A stretch of DNA of 64,000 nucleotides from Tahibacter harae (GCF_024437735.1 NZ_JANFQO010000016.1:62001-126000); one strand, 5' to 3'. Shown: positions 17,416-26,554, counted from the first letter of the stretch. The notes: generated by a model not told the origin, from the sequence alone. Numbers and translations: made by a program.

Positions 17416-18036
17416 GGCAAGTTCTCTCGATGGTTATTTAAGCGGCTCGTCGGCCGCCCGAAGATATTGGCCATGGCAATGTCTATGCGTCGTGTATTAA
17501 AGACAAAAACAAAGAAAAATACGGAAAGTATTTTTGTCTTTTTGGATAAATTTCGTTGTTGTAATAAACGGCGCTCCGGCGTCGCTCGGGGCGGGTCGGA
17601 GTGCCAGGCGGCAGCGCCCGGGCCTGGTCAGGCCGGGCTGCGCGTATCGCTCAATGTCGCTACTGAACTTGCAAGCTGGGCTGGTCTGCGTTCTCCACGG
17701 CATCAACACCGGCGGCAGCCTTGTCTCGGCCGCGCGAACCTACGCCGCGCCGGGTGGGGCATGGCGACGTCGTGGTAGCTATACGGCGCAGCGAGCGTCA
17801 CGGATTCACTGCAATCGCCACGTGGCGCGCCGGATGAACGCAGCGCCGGGCTCGGCGGCTGTCACCGCGGGATGGTGCCGCCGATTGGGTGGAGTGCCGG
17901 GCTCAGCAGCGTAATGGGCGTTGACGGGCCGAGCCCGCTACACCGGAACCGTGACCGGTCCGGTGTCGGCCAGCGCGGTCCCTGGTGCGGCAGGGCGGGG
18001 TAACTCTGGTCCGCTACCGGACCTGTCGAATCGGCA
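17416..18036. other. Intergenic region with AT-rich palindrome
   Basis: About 620 bases without a supported gene. The 120 bases next to the DUF4397 gene are strikingly AT-rich for this window and contain an 11-bp inverted repeat, listed separately. The remainder is GC-rich and holds only short frames without ribosome sites. The promoter of the DUF4397 gene must lie here. Confidence 0.5.
17499..17541. promoter_or_regulatory. AT-rich inverted repeat upstream of the DUF4397 gene
   Basis: AAAGACAAAAA (17499-17509) is perfectly inverted as TTTTTGTCTTT (17531-17541). Nested inside is AAAAATAC-GGAAA-GTATTTTT (17515-17535). It lies 84 bases upstream of the DUF4397 start in an AT-rich patch. It could be an operator for a repressor or a hairpin in the 5' leader; which one is inference. 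Confidence 0.4.
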
Positions 18037-19203
18037 TCACTCCATGCCCGCCGCAAAAATCCGGTCCGCCGTCACCCGCACCTGCAGCGGATAGGCCGCG
18101 CTGACCACGTCCCAGCCGTCCGCGTCGAGACCGTCGATAACAACCAGATACAGGTTGTGCTCGCCGGGCAGCAAGCCGCCGGTGTTGAGGCGCAGGCCGA
18201 TCTGGTCGTCCCAGCGGTTCCAGTGTTGCAGTTCGCGCACGCTGGCCAGGCGCAGGTCGGGGTTGTCGCGCAATTCGAGGCGTTGCCAGCCGGAACCGGC
18301 ATCGGCGCCGATCTGCACAAGGCTGTCGTCGGACCAGAGCTGGCGTATCTGCGGCTTGGGCAGCGGGTTGTCGGGGCCGTCCTCGATCTGGCCGAAATTG
18401 CCGAAGTAATTCTGTTCGATGAAGTAGCGCAGGCGCCGCGACGCATTCGCGTATACGACGACGCCGGCACGATTCTGGCTCACCTGCGTGCGGCCGTTCT
18501 TGTGTACCCGCGTGACGATGCGGCCATCGTTGACGCCGTCGCTGCCGGTGTAGACGAACACTTCCATCAGTGCCCAACCGCCGTTGCTGTCGCCGGCATG
18601 GCCGCCCCACCAGGTGGCCTGGGTGCCGTCGGCACGGTTGAGGAAGGTGATCGGGCCCTGGCTGTTGAGCCAGTTATGCACCTTGATTTCGACATTGGTG
18701 TCGCTGACGGAGTCCTGCCAGCTCAGGCGCTCGTGTTTCCATTGGTAGCTTTTGGCGTACGGCTGGCCGTCGAGCAGCATGACATTGCGCGAATAATGGG
18801 CTTTGTATAAATGCCGCTGCGGAGCTATGGCGGCACCCGGGTCGTAACGACGCACGGCGTTGTAGTTCTGCGCATCCTGGGGTGTGAACAGCACCGCGCC
18901 GCGGCCGGCATCCCAGCGGATGCGCGTGAAGCCGCCGAGGTTGTTGAACGTCCAGCCCTGGCCGTTGGCGGGCGCCTGGCCCATTGCGGTGGATTCGATG
19001 CGGCCTTCGGGGCCGCCCAGCATGCTGCGTGTTGCGGACGGGGCAGGCCGCGGCGCCGCAACGAGCACGGTATCGCCGTGGCTGTAGATCGGCGCGCCGG
19101 CCTGAGCGGCGGCGCTGCTCAGCGACAACAGCAGTCCGGGCAGGATCCCGGGGCGCAAAGCAATGCGGAGCGTGAGGATGGATGGCGACGGGAGCAGATT
19201 CAT
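18037..19203 (-). CDS. Secreted protein of unknown function with FAAG tail
   Basis: A 388-residue exported protein. The N-terminus (MNLLPSPSILTLRIALRPGILPGLLLSLSSAAAQAG) is a long signal peptide. The mature part is rich in aromatic and polar residues ('QGWTFNNLGGFTRIRWDAGRG', 'YKAHYSRNVMLLDG', 'WLNSQGPITFLNRADG') and looks beta-rich, but I recognise no family. It ends 'ADRIFAAGME', resembling the tail of the CSLREA protein. The ATG at 19203 is the only start giving a signal peptide. It stands alone between large intergenic regions. Confidence 0.62.
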   Translation of the reverse strand: MNLLPSPSILTLRIALRPGILPGLLLSLSSAAAQAGAPIYSHGDTVLVAAPRPAPSATRSMLGGPEGRIESTAMGQAPANGQGWTFNNLGGFTRIRWDAGRGAVLFTPQDAQNYNAVRRYDPGAAIAPQRHLYKAHYSRNVMLLDGQPYAKSYQWKHERLSWQDSVSDTNVEIKVHNWLNSQGPITFLNRADGTQATWWGGHAGDSNGGWALMEVFVYTGSDGVNDGRIVTRVHKNGRTQVSQNRAGVVVYANASRRLRYFIEQNYFGNFGQIEDGPDNPLPKPQIRQLWSDDSLVQIGADAGSGWQRLELRDNPDLRLASVRELQHWNRWDDQIGLRLNTGGLLPGEHNLYLVVIDGLDADGWDVVSAAYPLQVRVTADRIFAAGME

Positions 19204-20035
19204 GGGGCTGGTCCTTCAGGCAGTTCAGGGCTGGCACCATGCAGGGCGCGGTATAGGCGCTCCGCATTCCAGTGATCGACGGGCGCTGTGCGGCGGCGGC
19301 GTTCAAAATCGCTTTCAGCGGTGCGAAGGTGGGAGCTGCGTCGGAGAAACGGTACCAGGTCAACTTGGCGACATCGCCCAGGAAATTAACCTGACTGCAT
19401 TACCGGAGCCATGATCTGCGGACGAGCGGCTCGGTTGTCGGGGCTCTGTGGCACGCCAGCGCCAGCCAGCGTGACGCCGTGCGTGTCAGGGAGGAGGGTA
19501 GTCAGGTACCGCTACGCGCGGGAAGGTGGCCATCGGTCGGTGCCGTGCTGGCAGTGGGTCTTGGGAGCCGCAGGCAACAGGTTTTGAAATTTGCTGCGCT
19601 GAATAGGCGACCTCTGGCGACAAGGGCGTTAGCCTGACGTCGTCAGTCGCAAGCCGTCAACGCGCAACGCGCAGTCCCTCGCTTTCCGCCGAATAGAGGG
19701 AAGGCTACATGCCGGGAAAAATTTCAGATTTTCTGCCGAAGCTTCGGCGGGCAGGCCTGCCCAAGCAATCAGAAATACGTAAATAGACCAGCAATTGTTT
19801 TCTCTGAAAGCGCCGATGCCTCGGACGCACTCCGGTGCTGCGCCGCAGCACAAGTCATTCGAACGACTGTATTGACGTCCACAACACCCACATTTAGTCT
19901 TCCGCACGGCCCAGGGGGCGCCCTGCGCGGGCGCGCGCCATGTATTGCGTTTCGTCGGAGTAGCGTTTCGTCGGAAGCGCGGAAACCGTCCGGTTTTTCT
20001 GCGTCTGCTGTACACACTGACTCTTGGGGATAACC
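19204..20035. other. Large intergenic region between divergent genes
   Basis: About 830 bases between the minus-strand gene at 18037 and the plus-strand SGNH gene. It contains one full copy of the intergenic repeat (19345-19405). The final 150 bases should include the SGNH promoter. Only short frames occur, and none has a ribosome site with a plausible protein. Confidence 0.5.
19345..19405. repeat. REP-like palindromic repeat, copy C
   Basis: AAACGGTACCAGGTCAACTT ... CGCCCAGGAAATTAACCTGACTGCATTAC. It aligns through its whole length with copies A (24617) and B (6993). The palindromic ends are more diverged here than in copy A. Confidence 0.5.
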
Positions 20036-21124
20036 ATGTACAACCGTTTCCACGGCGCTGCCCGCCGGTGGCTGCCTGCTGCTGCCTTGCTCCTGCTGAG
20101 TGCCCAGGCCCTGGGCAATACGCTGAACCAAAATGTCTCCTGGACGGTTGATCGCGCGGGAACCAGCGCGAAATACCGTGTCGTGGCCTATGGCGATTCG
20201 ATCTACGCCGGCTACAACGGCTCCATCAGCAATGCGGCACGCTATTCCGCACCTACGGTCGATTCGGAATACCTGTCGGCACTGTGGAACGCGGACATCG
20301 AGAGCATCCGCCGCGCCAAGTCCGGCGCGCTGGCTTCGGATGTCTATCAGAACAAGATCGTGGCCGATCGCTCGTACATGCAGGCCGCCTCCACCCGTGT
20401 CGTGACCTTCGAGATGTGCGGCAACGACGGTCTGCAGGCGCGTTCCAGCTTCAAGTCGCAGACGGGCACCTGCGACTACAGCGTGCTGAACAACGCGGTG
20501 AACTCCTGCAAGAGCTACGTCGCGCAGGCGATGGATTACATCAACGCGAACGCCCATGCCAATACCCGGCTCAAGATCATCGCCAACCTTTACTACCCTG
20601 GCTACAACGCCGACAACGTGCAGAGTTCCTGCCGTGACGCGGCCACCGGCGCCACGGTGAACCTGCGCGACCGCTTCCTGCCGGCCCTGGCGACGATGAA
20701 CTACTGGATGTGCGAACACGCGCGCCAGAAGGGCTTCCAGTGCGCCGACAACTTTGCCCAGTACATGGGGGCCGACTACGACAGCAACGCCGACGGGCAG
20801 GTCGACTCCGATGCCCTGCGCTACGTGGCCGGCGAGAGCGAGGCGAGCTATGTAACGCGCATCACCACCACGCTGCGCGCCACGCTGCGCGATGCGAACA
20901 CGCATTTCGCAAGTTCGTCCAGCAGCTATGACTACATCCAGTCCGACGACGTACACCCGACCTACACCGGCGGCACCGTAAGTGCCGGCCTCTTCGGCGG
21001 ATCCACCGGCAGCGGCGCGCCGCGCTATACCAGCTTCACCGGCGGCAAGAGTCCGATCTGGAACAATTTCGGGCACGAACGCATGGGCTGGTCGCTGTCC
21101 ACCTACAGCCCGCCCACGCCCTGA
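20036..21124 (+). CDS. Secreted SGNH/GDSL-family hydrolase
   Basis: A 362-residue exported hydrolase. MYNRFHGAARRWLPAAALLLLSAQALGN is the signal peptide. SGNH catalytic blocks are visible: block I 'VVAYGDSIYAGY' with nucleophile Ser55, 'EMCGNDGLQA' as the GND-like block III, and 'DDVHPTYTG' with Asp305 and His307. The family includes lipases, esterases and deacetylases acting on acyl chains or sugars. The ATG at 20036 follows GGGGAT; a TTG twelve bases earlier overlaps that site. The gene is followed 18 bases later by a membrane-anchored protein gene, so the two are probably an operon. Several cysteines (GTCDYS, NSCKSY, QSSCRD, WMCEH) may form periplasmic disulfides. Confidence 0.82.
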   Translation: MYNRFHGAARRWLPAAALLLLSAQALGNTLNQNVSWTVDRAGTSAKYRVVAYGDSIYAGYNGSISNAARYSAPTVDSEYLSALWNADIESIRRAKSGALASDVYQNKIVADRSYMQAASTRVVTFEMCGNDGLQARSSFKSQTGTCDYSVLNNAVNSCKSYVAQAMDYINANAHANTRLKIIANLYYPGYNADNVQSSCRDAATGATVNLRDRFLPALATMNYWMCEHARQKGFQCADNFAQYMGADYDSNADGQVDSDALRYVAGESEASYVTRITTTLRATLRDANTHFASSSSSYDYIQSDDVHPTYTGGTVSAGLFGGSTGSGAPRYTSFTGGKSPIWNNFGHERMGWSLSTYSPPTP

Positions 21125-21142
21125 CCGCCCGGAACCGCACCG

Positions 21143-21883
21143 GTGAGCCTGTCCGGCCATGACCACGCCACGCCGTCCCTCGTGGACGGCGATGGCGTGC
21201 GCGTGGTGCGCGAACGCCGCTCGCTGCTGTCGTCGACGCTGAAGCTGCTGGCTGCCGCGCTGGTCGTGGCGGGCGTCATGATCCTGCTGTATTCGCTGCA
21301 AAAACCACAAAAAGTACAAACAGCGCAAACAATGATCGGGCGTCCCGCTGATGGTGGCACAGTACCCGTCAACGCGGCTTCGCCCGGAACGCACACTGCT
21401 GAACCGTTGGGTGTCCCTGCGACACAGCCACGTTCAACAGCACGCGCCGCGCCCCCCCACACACCGTCCACCACGCCCGATCCCGACAGCCAGCCCAGCG
21501 GCGATCCGAACGACCTGGCCAGCTACCTGTCGCCCATGGACCCCGCGCCAACCATGGCCGAAGTGATCCAGGCCCTGCACGACAGTGGCGATCACAGCGG
21601 CATCGGTGCGTTCAATCCTCCGGGCACCAGTCCGCCGCTCGTCGGTCTCGCAGTGCCCGCGGATTTTGAACTGCCGCCAGGCTACGTGCGCCATCACCAG
21701 GTGACCGACGAGGGCGAGCCGCTGGAACCCATCCTCATGTTTTCGCCCGATGGCGTATTCGTGGATGCGGCGGGCAGGGCCATCGCGATTCCGCCGGATC
21801 GGGTCGTGCCCGCCGATATGGCACCGCTCGGGCTGGCGATCCGGGAAATTACCATCCCGCCCGCGGCGACGCCCCAACCGTGA
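21143..21883 (+). CDS. Single-pass membrane protein with Pro-rich linker
   Basis: A 246-residue protein starting at GTG 21143, 18 bases after the SGNH gene, with GGAAC a dozen bases upstream. Residues 1-30 are cytoplasmic, 32-52 form one membrane helix ('LKLLAAALVVAGVMILLYSL'), and residues of about 55-130 are a Pro/Thr/Ala-rich linker. The C-terminal part ('ADFELPPGYVRHHQVTDEGEPLEPILMF...DGVFVDAAGRAIAIPPDRVVP') is probably periplasmic and beta-rich. No family is recognised. The context (SGNH hydrolase upstream, Lnt-like protein downstream) suggests a role in envelope acyl modification, but this is inference. Confidence 0.6.
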   Translation: MSLSGHDHATPSLVDGDGVRVVRERRSLLSSTLKLLAAALVVAGVMILLYSLQKPQKVQTAQTMIGRPADGGTVPVNAASPGTHTAEPLGVPATQPRSTARAAPPHTPSTTPDPDSQPSGDPNDLASYLSPMDPAPTMAEVIQALHDSGDHSGIGAFNPPGTSPPLVGLAVPADFELPPGYVRHHQVTDEGEPLEPILMFSPDGVFVDAAGRAIAIPPDRVVPADMAPLGLAIREITIPPAATPQP

Positions 21884-21924
21884 CGTGCCTGCCTTGATGC
21901 GTTCGCACTGATGGGCGTGCCGTG

Positions 21925-24414
21925 ATGCGTGCGTTTGCGGCTTTTCGCCTGAGCTGGCGTACGCTCGCCGGCGTCGCTGCCAGTGCGGCGTTGCTGGCGC
22001 TGTATGCACGCGGCGGCTACGCCTGGGTGCTGGGTTTCGTGCTGCTGGTGCCGTGGCTGCTCGCCCTGAACAGCGCGCGCACGTTCACCGGCGTGCTGCT
22101 GAGCGGCTGGGCGATGAGCGTCGCGTACGTCGTCGCCGTGTTCCTGTGGTTCGGTGCGGCGCTCCATGCCTATACGGGCCTGGGGACGATTCCCTCCGTC
22201 GCGATCCTGTGTGGGTTCGCTCCGTTGCTGCAGCCACAGGTGCTGGCTTTCGCGGTGGTGCGGTATCTCGTCCGCTGTCGTCATGGGGCGGGCCTGGCTG
22301 CGCTTGCCGCCGCCTGCGCCTGGGTCGCCTGCGAATGGCTATGGCCCAAGCTGCTGGGCGATACGCTGGGTCATGGCCTGCAGCCCGCGCTGTGGTTGCG
22401 GCAGGTCGCTGACCTCGGCGGCGCCGCCGCGCTCAGTTTCTTGTTGATCCTCGTCAACGAAGCGTTGGCCCACACGGTGGCGCAGCGACGCGCAGGCCTG
22501 CGCGCGGTACGGTGGCCGCTGGCCGCCGCCGTTGCGGTGCCCGCGTTGATGGCCGGCTACGGTGTGCAGCGTCTGGCCACGCTCGAATCGGCACTGAATG
22601 CGCCCGCCGGATGGATGCGCGTTGCGATGGTGCAGGCCAGTATCGTCGACTACGAACGCCAGCGGCGCGAACGCGGTACCTATGCGGTCGTGCGCGAGGT
22701 GCTGGACACGCACTTCGCCCTGTCGCGCGCCGCCATCGAACATCACCACGCCGACGCCGTGCTGTGGTCGGAAACGGTCTACCCGACCACCTTCGCACAG
22801 CCGCGCAGTGATGACGGCGCGGCGCTGGATCGCGAGATTCTCGACTTTGCCGCCAGCGCGAACGTCGCCCTGGCTTTCGGCACCTACGATCGCGATGCCG
22901 CGGGCGAATACAACGCGGCCGTTTTCCTGGCGCCCGGCAGCGGCGCGATCGGTACCTACCGCAAGACCTATCCGTTTCCGTTGACCGAACACGTTCCCGC
23001 CTGGCTGGACGGTCCGCTGCTGCGTCGCTGGCTGCCCTGGGCCGGCGGCTGGCAGCCTGGTTCCGGCGCGCGTGTCATGCTGCTGCGTGCCGCCGACGGG
23101 CGCGAACTCAATGTCGTGCCGCTGATCTGCCGTGACGACGTGCGGCCGGATCTCGCCCTGGCCGGCGCGCGCCTGGGGGCGCAGGCAATCGTGGGCTTCT
23201 CCAACGATGCCTGGTTCACCGATCACCCTGTCGGTGCGCAGCTGCATCTGGCGGTGGCGGCATTCCGCAGCGTCGAAACGCGCCTGCCGCAGCTGCGCGT
23301 CACCACGAACGGCCTCAGCGCCTTCGTCGACCCCACCGGTGCGGTGCTTGCCCGCACGGCGATAGGCGATCGCGCCGTACTGGCCGGCGAAGTGCCCCTG
23401 CGCGATCCCCCGCCGACGCTGATGGTGCTCTGGGGCGACTGGTTCGGCGGCGCGGCGCTGGTGTTCCTGCTGCTGCTCGCCATCACCACTGTGCTGCGTG
23501 CGTGGCGCACAGCGCGCATGGACGCCGACGCGCGCGCGGCGCAAGCCGCGGCAACCGCGACGCGCGCGGCGATGTTCCCTGTCGTACTGCTCACACCGGG
23601 CTGGCGCGCCGTGACGGCACTGCTGCGCGTGTGCGCCGGTGCCGGCCTGCTGTGGCTCGCCTTGCGCATGCTGCTGCGGGACGGACTCCAGGTGAACTCG
23701 CTGGTGCAGCTACAGATCTTCCTCGGCGCGACGCTGCTGCCGGCGATGGCCGCCTGGGTCATCCAGCGCGCGCACGCGGCACGCGCACGCATCGAAGCCG
23801 GCAGGCTGGTGCTGCAGCAGCGCCACCAGCGTATCGAGCTGCGGCTGGACCGCATCGCCGCGATCCAGGTCTGGCGCATTGCGTTACCCAGCACGGGTGT
23901 CGATTTGCAGCTCGCCTCCGGCGCGCGTTTCGCCTACGGCATCGCCGTGGCGGACGTTCAAGCATTCTGGCGCAGCCTGGCCGGGGCCGGCTCACCGCTA
24001 GCCCCAGCCAATACCGACTCGACACGCCGGGCCGAGTACGCCACCGCGCGGGCTCTCGCGGCCTGGCCACGGCTCGATCATCCACTGCTCAAGTTCGTGC
24101 TGTTTCCGTTGCTGCTGGCGTTGCCCGCCTTCCGGCTGCACCAGTACATCGCCTTCGGCGGCACCTTCGGTGAGTACTACACCTTCGGCCTGGCGGCCTG
24201 GCTCAGCGGCCTGCTGGTCTGGTGGGGAGCCTGGTGCCTCGGTCTGATGCTGTTCGCCGCGGTACTGCGTGTTGTGGTCGAAGCCACACACCTGGCCCTG
24301 CTGCCCTGGCCGGCGCGCGCCCGCGCGGCCCGCCGTACAGCGGCGATGTTGAGCCGCGTGGCGTACTACGGCGGCGTGCCGGTGTGGTTGGCGATTCGGT
24401 TGTTTGCGGGCTAG
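21925..24414 (+). CDS. Lnt-like apolipoprotein N-acyltransferase with C-terminal extension
   Basis: An 829-residue inner-membrane protein. The first 200 residues hold about six membrane helices. Residues of about 232-490 form a carbon-nitrogen hydrolase domain with the triad of Lnt: Glu283 ('WSET'), Lys347 ('YRKTYPF') and Cys402 ('PLICRDD'). Spacing matches E. coli Lnt (E267, K335, C387), which transfers an acyl chain to the N-terminal cysteine of lipoproteins. The E. coli residue after the Cys pair (E389) is Asp here. From about residue 530 there is an extra 300-residue region with further membrane helices and a PH-like segment ('ARIEAGRLVLQQRHQRIELRLDRI'), absent from standard Lnt of about 510 residues. 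ATG 21925 is used; GTG 21922 is possible. Confidence 0.72.
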   Translation: MRAFAAFRLSWRTLAGVAASAALLALYARGGYAWVLGFVLLVPWLLALNSARTFTGVLLSGWAMSVAYVVAVFLWFGAALHAYTGLGTIPSVAILCGFAPLLQPQVLAFAVVRYLVRCRHGAGLAALAAACAWVACEWLWPKLLGDTLGHGLQPALWLRQVADLGGAAALSFLLILVNEALAHTVAQRRAGLRAVRWPLAAAVAVPALMAGYGVQRLATLESALNAPAGWMRVAMVQASIVDYERQRRERGTYAVVREVLDTHFALSRAAIEHHHADAVLWSETVYPTTFAQPRSDDGAALDREILDFAASANVALAFGTYDRDAAGEYNAAVFLAPGSGAIGTYRKTYPFPLTEHVPAWLDGPLLRRWLPWAGGWQPGSGARVMLLRAADGRELNVVPLICRDDVRPDLALAGARLGAQAIVGFSNDAWFTDHPVGAQLHLAVAAFRSVETRLPQLRVTTNGLSAFVDPTGAVLARTAIGDRAVLAGEVPLRDPPPTLMVLWGDWFGGAALVFLLLLAITTVLRAWRTARMDADARAAQAAATATRAAMFPVVLLTPGWRAVTALLRVCAGAGLLWLALRMLLRDGLQVNSLVQLQIFLGATLLPAMAAWVIQRAHAARARIEAGRLVLQQRHQRIELRLDRIAAIQVWRIALPSTGVDLQLASGARFAYGIAVADVQAFWRSLAGAGSPLAPANTDSTRRAEYATARALAAWPRLDHPLLKFVLFPLLLALPAFRLHQYIAFGGTFGEYYTFGLAAWLSGLLVWWGAWCLGLMLFAAVLRVVVEATHLALLPWPARARAARRTAAMLSRVAYYGGVPVWLAIRLFAG

Positions 24415-24616
24415 GGGCGCTGAGGTTGCTGTGTCAGGCGCAAGGTGCACGGTCTGGGCCGGCTTCGGGCGGGCAGGTCGTCAGATACCCCGCCAGCACA
24501 TGCTGCGATTCCTGCGACAGCCGGCGAGCAGCGACGCTTTCACCTGCTACTTCCCGTGGTCGGCGGGCTAATGTTGCTCGTTGTCGGTGGATGCAGCGGC
24601 AGACGCGAGAACGCCG

Positions 24617-24677
24617 AAAACGGGGTCAAGTTGACTTGGCGGCATCGCTCAGGAGATCAACCTGACCCGTTACTCAG
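24617..24677. repeat. REP-like palindromic repeat, copy A (best copy)
   Basis: AAAACGGGGTCAAGTTGACTT ... CTCAGGAGATCAACCTGACCCGTTACTC. The arms AACGGGGTCAAGTTGA and TCAACCTGACCCGTT pair over most of their length, with the GC-rich centre GGCGGCATCGCTC as a loop. This is the cleanest copy and the reference for the others. Confidence 0.6.
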
Positions 24678-24755
24678 GACACCCTTAGCGTTGTACCCGG
24701 GGGCGCCGGAAAACTCAGGGCACAGTTGCATGAATCGGCATAGTGGGTGTCCTGA
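24674..24755. repeat. 11-bp inverted repeat with 60-base spacer
   Basis: TCAGGACACCC at 24674-24684 is perfectly inverted as GGGTGTCCTGA at 24745-24755. The right arm sequence GGTGTCCTGATCT also occurs near 30940, beside another CCGTTACT fragment, so it may be part of the same or an associated intergenic repeat. Confidence 0.45.
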
Positions 24756-24797
24756 TCTCGCGACCTGCCGGCGAGCGAGACGTTTTGACCCGCCTGA

Positions 24798-25268
24798 TCA
24801 GTCTCTGCGCACGCGCAGGGTCAGGCCCTTGAGAAAATTGCGCAGCAGCTGGTCACCGCAGGCCCGGTAGTTGGCGTGGCCGGGCTGACGGAACAGCGCG
24901 GTCAGCTCCGGTTTCGACAGCGGAAATCCTGCTGCGGCGAAGGCATCCTGCAAATCGGTATCCTTCATTTCGAAGGCAACACGCAATTTCTTCAGTACGA
25001 GATTGTTGGTGATGCGCTTTTCCACCGGGCGCGCTGGCAGGCTTTCGTTGCGCCCCCGGAAATGGACCACCAGTCCGTCGAGAAAGTGTGCGAGTACGCC
25101 GTCACTGCATGCGAGGTACCCGGGGTCGTCTTCACTGCGCAGAAATGCCAGCACCTCGGCCTTCTCGAGCGCGAACGCCGGGTCGACCAGTTTCGTGATT
25201 TCGACGACCTTGTGGTCGCCCAGGTCAAGCATGTAGCGGATGCTGCGCAGTATGTCGTTGTTGTTCAT
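24798..25268 (-). CDS. yehS: YehS-like DUF1456 protein
   Basis: A 156-residue protein, the same length as E. coli YehS. It has two DUF1456 units: 'NNDILRSIRYMLDLGDHKVVEI' with 'CSDGVLAHFLDGLVVHFRG', and 'TNNLVLKKLRVAFEMKDTDLQDAF' with 'CGDQLLRNFLKGLTLRVR'. Each repeat contains 'LxxFLxGLxxxxRG/R'. The family is widespread in gammaproteobacteria, cytoplasmic and without an assigned function. The ATG at 25268 (MNNNDILRS) matches the family start; a longer frame to 25343 does not. It appears monocistronic. Confidence 0.9.
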   Translation of the reverse strand: MNNNDILRSIRYMLDLGDHKVVEITKLVDPAFALEKAEVLAFLRSEDDPGYLACSDGVLAHFLDGLVVHFRGRNESLPARPVEKRITNNLVLKKLRVAFEMKDTDLQDAFAAAGFPLSKPELTALFRQPGHANYRACGDQLLRNFLKGLTLRVRRD

Positions 25269-25387
25269 GGCGGACCGGTGGTTGAAAAAACAGGCATCAG
25301 TGGACCATCTATCTGTTCCCGGCAGGTTGCTGAAAATCCACACGCTTCAGGGGTTTTCCAGCGCGCACATCCGACCTGTCCGGACGT

Positions 25388-25416
25388 GCTCACGGCCTTT
25401 AAAAAAAGGCGATTGC
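25388..25416. terminator. Short stem-loop GCCTTT-AAAA-AAAGGC
   Basis: In the 250-base gap between yehS and the RIO-kinase gene, both on the minus strand, GCCTTTAAAAAAAGGC forms a 6-bp hairpin. It lies downstream of the kinase gene and could terminate it or act within the yehS leader. It is weak and short. Confidence 0.3.
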
Positions 25417-25517
25417 TGGTATTTCAGCAGACTGCCAGGCAACAACGTCATTCGAAATGACTACGCGCTTCTGACCAGCGGAGTAACGCTACGCTGTAAA
25501 CAGGGCAGGGGAAGTCG

Positions 25518-26375
25518 TCAATTATCCATCGCCGCCGCCTCGCGCCCCTGCTGGCGGATCAGCGCCTCCTGACGGGCGTTTTCGATGGCCTCGCGGACGC
25601 TATCCACGTCGACTGTGCGCTCGTCATGCACGAACTGGCCGGTCAGTGCCGTCTCGGGCAGGAGATTACCTGCCTCGAACAGCGCCCACATTTCCTCGCC
25701 GTACCAGGTGTCGAGCAGTTCCGGCGCCCACCGCCCCAGGCTGGCGGTGAGATTGTTCGTATCGCGCAGCAACATCTGGCGGGCGGCGTTGTTGCCGGCA
25801 GCACTGACCACCTGGGGAAAATCGATCACGATCGGGCCGTCCGGCCCCACCAGCACGTTGTACTGCGACAGATCGCCGTGAATCAGGCCACAGCAGAGCA
25901 TGCGTACGACCTGCCGCATCAGCACCGCATGGAATTCGCGCGCCTGCTCGGCCGTCAACTCCACCTCGCCCAACCTTGGCGCCGAAAACCCTTCGGCGTC
26001 GGTCACCAGCTCCATCACCAACACGCCGTGGTAGTAGCCATAGGGCTCAGGCACGCGGACGCCGGCGGCCCGCAGCAGGTACAACGCATCGACTTCGGCG
26101 TTCTTCCAGGCGGTTTCCTGCTGCTTGCGACCGTACTTGGTCGCCTTGCCGATCGCCCGGGCCTCGCGGCTGCCGCGCGCCTTGCGGCCTTCCTGATACT
26201 GCACCCGCTGCTGGAAGCTGCGCTGGGCCATGTCCTTGTACACCTTCGCGCAACGGACATCGTCGCCGCTGCGGACCACGTACACCGCCGCCTCCTTGCC
26301 GCTCTTGAGCGGACGCAACACTTCGTCTATGACACCGTCGTCGATCAGCGCTTGCAGCGCGGCAGGGGTTTTCAT
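25518..26375 (-). CDS. RIO-type protein kinase
   Basis: A 285-residue atypical Ser/Thr kinase of the RIO1-like group. Visible motifs are 'PLKSGKEAAVYVVRSGDDVRCAKVYKD', with a glycine-poor nucleotide loop and the lysine in 'CAKVYK'; 'PEPYGYYHGVLVMELV' as the hinge; 'GLIHGDLSQYNVLV' with catalytic Asp168; and 'VIDFPQVVS' as the metal-binding motif (DFP in place of DFG, usual for RIO). Bacterial members have unknown substrates; archaeal and eukaryotic relatives act in ribosome maturation. The ATG at 26375 (MKTPAALQ) is preferred over a longer frame. The C-terminus is a charged helix ('AIENARQEALIRQQGREA'). Confidence 0.85.
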   Translation of the reverse strand: MKTPAALQALIDDGVIDEVLRPLKSGKEAAVYVVRSGDDVRCAKVYKDMAQRSFQQRVQYQEGRKARGSREARAIGKATKYGRKQQETAWKNAEVDALYLLRAAGVRVPEPYGYYHGVLVMELVTDAEGFSAPRLGEVELTAEQAREFHAVLMRQVVRMLCCGLIHGDLSQYNVLVGPDGPIVIDFPQVVSAAGNNAARQMLLRDTNNLTASLGRWAPELLDTWYGEEMWALFEAGNLLPETALTGQFVHDERTVDVDSVREAIENARQEALIRQQGREAAAMDN

Positions 26376-26554
26376 CGGTTTATTGTAAGGGGCAGAGGGC
26401 CACCTCAACGCAAACACCGTGATGTGGCCCGCTGCCGCGGGCCTGATGCTGGCGCTCCTGAAGCGCGCAATCGGCCCGCCCGTTCCCGTCCGGACGTCTG
26501 GCCCCGTTCCGGGCTGCCTGTGTGTACGAACAAACCGCCCGCCTTTGGCGCGGG

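Larger units (their letters stand above)
24415..24797. other. Intergenic region with REP-like repeat and second inverted repeat
   Basis: About 380 bases between convergent genes. It contains a full copy of the intergenic palindrome (24617-24677) followed by an 11-bp inverted repeat spanning 24674-24755. Either could end transcription of the two convergent genes. No gene is supported. Confidence 0.5.
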
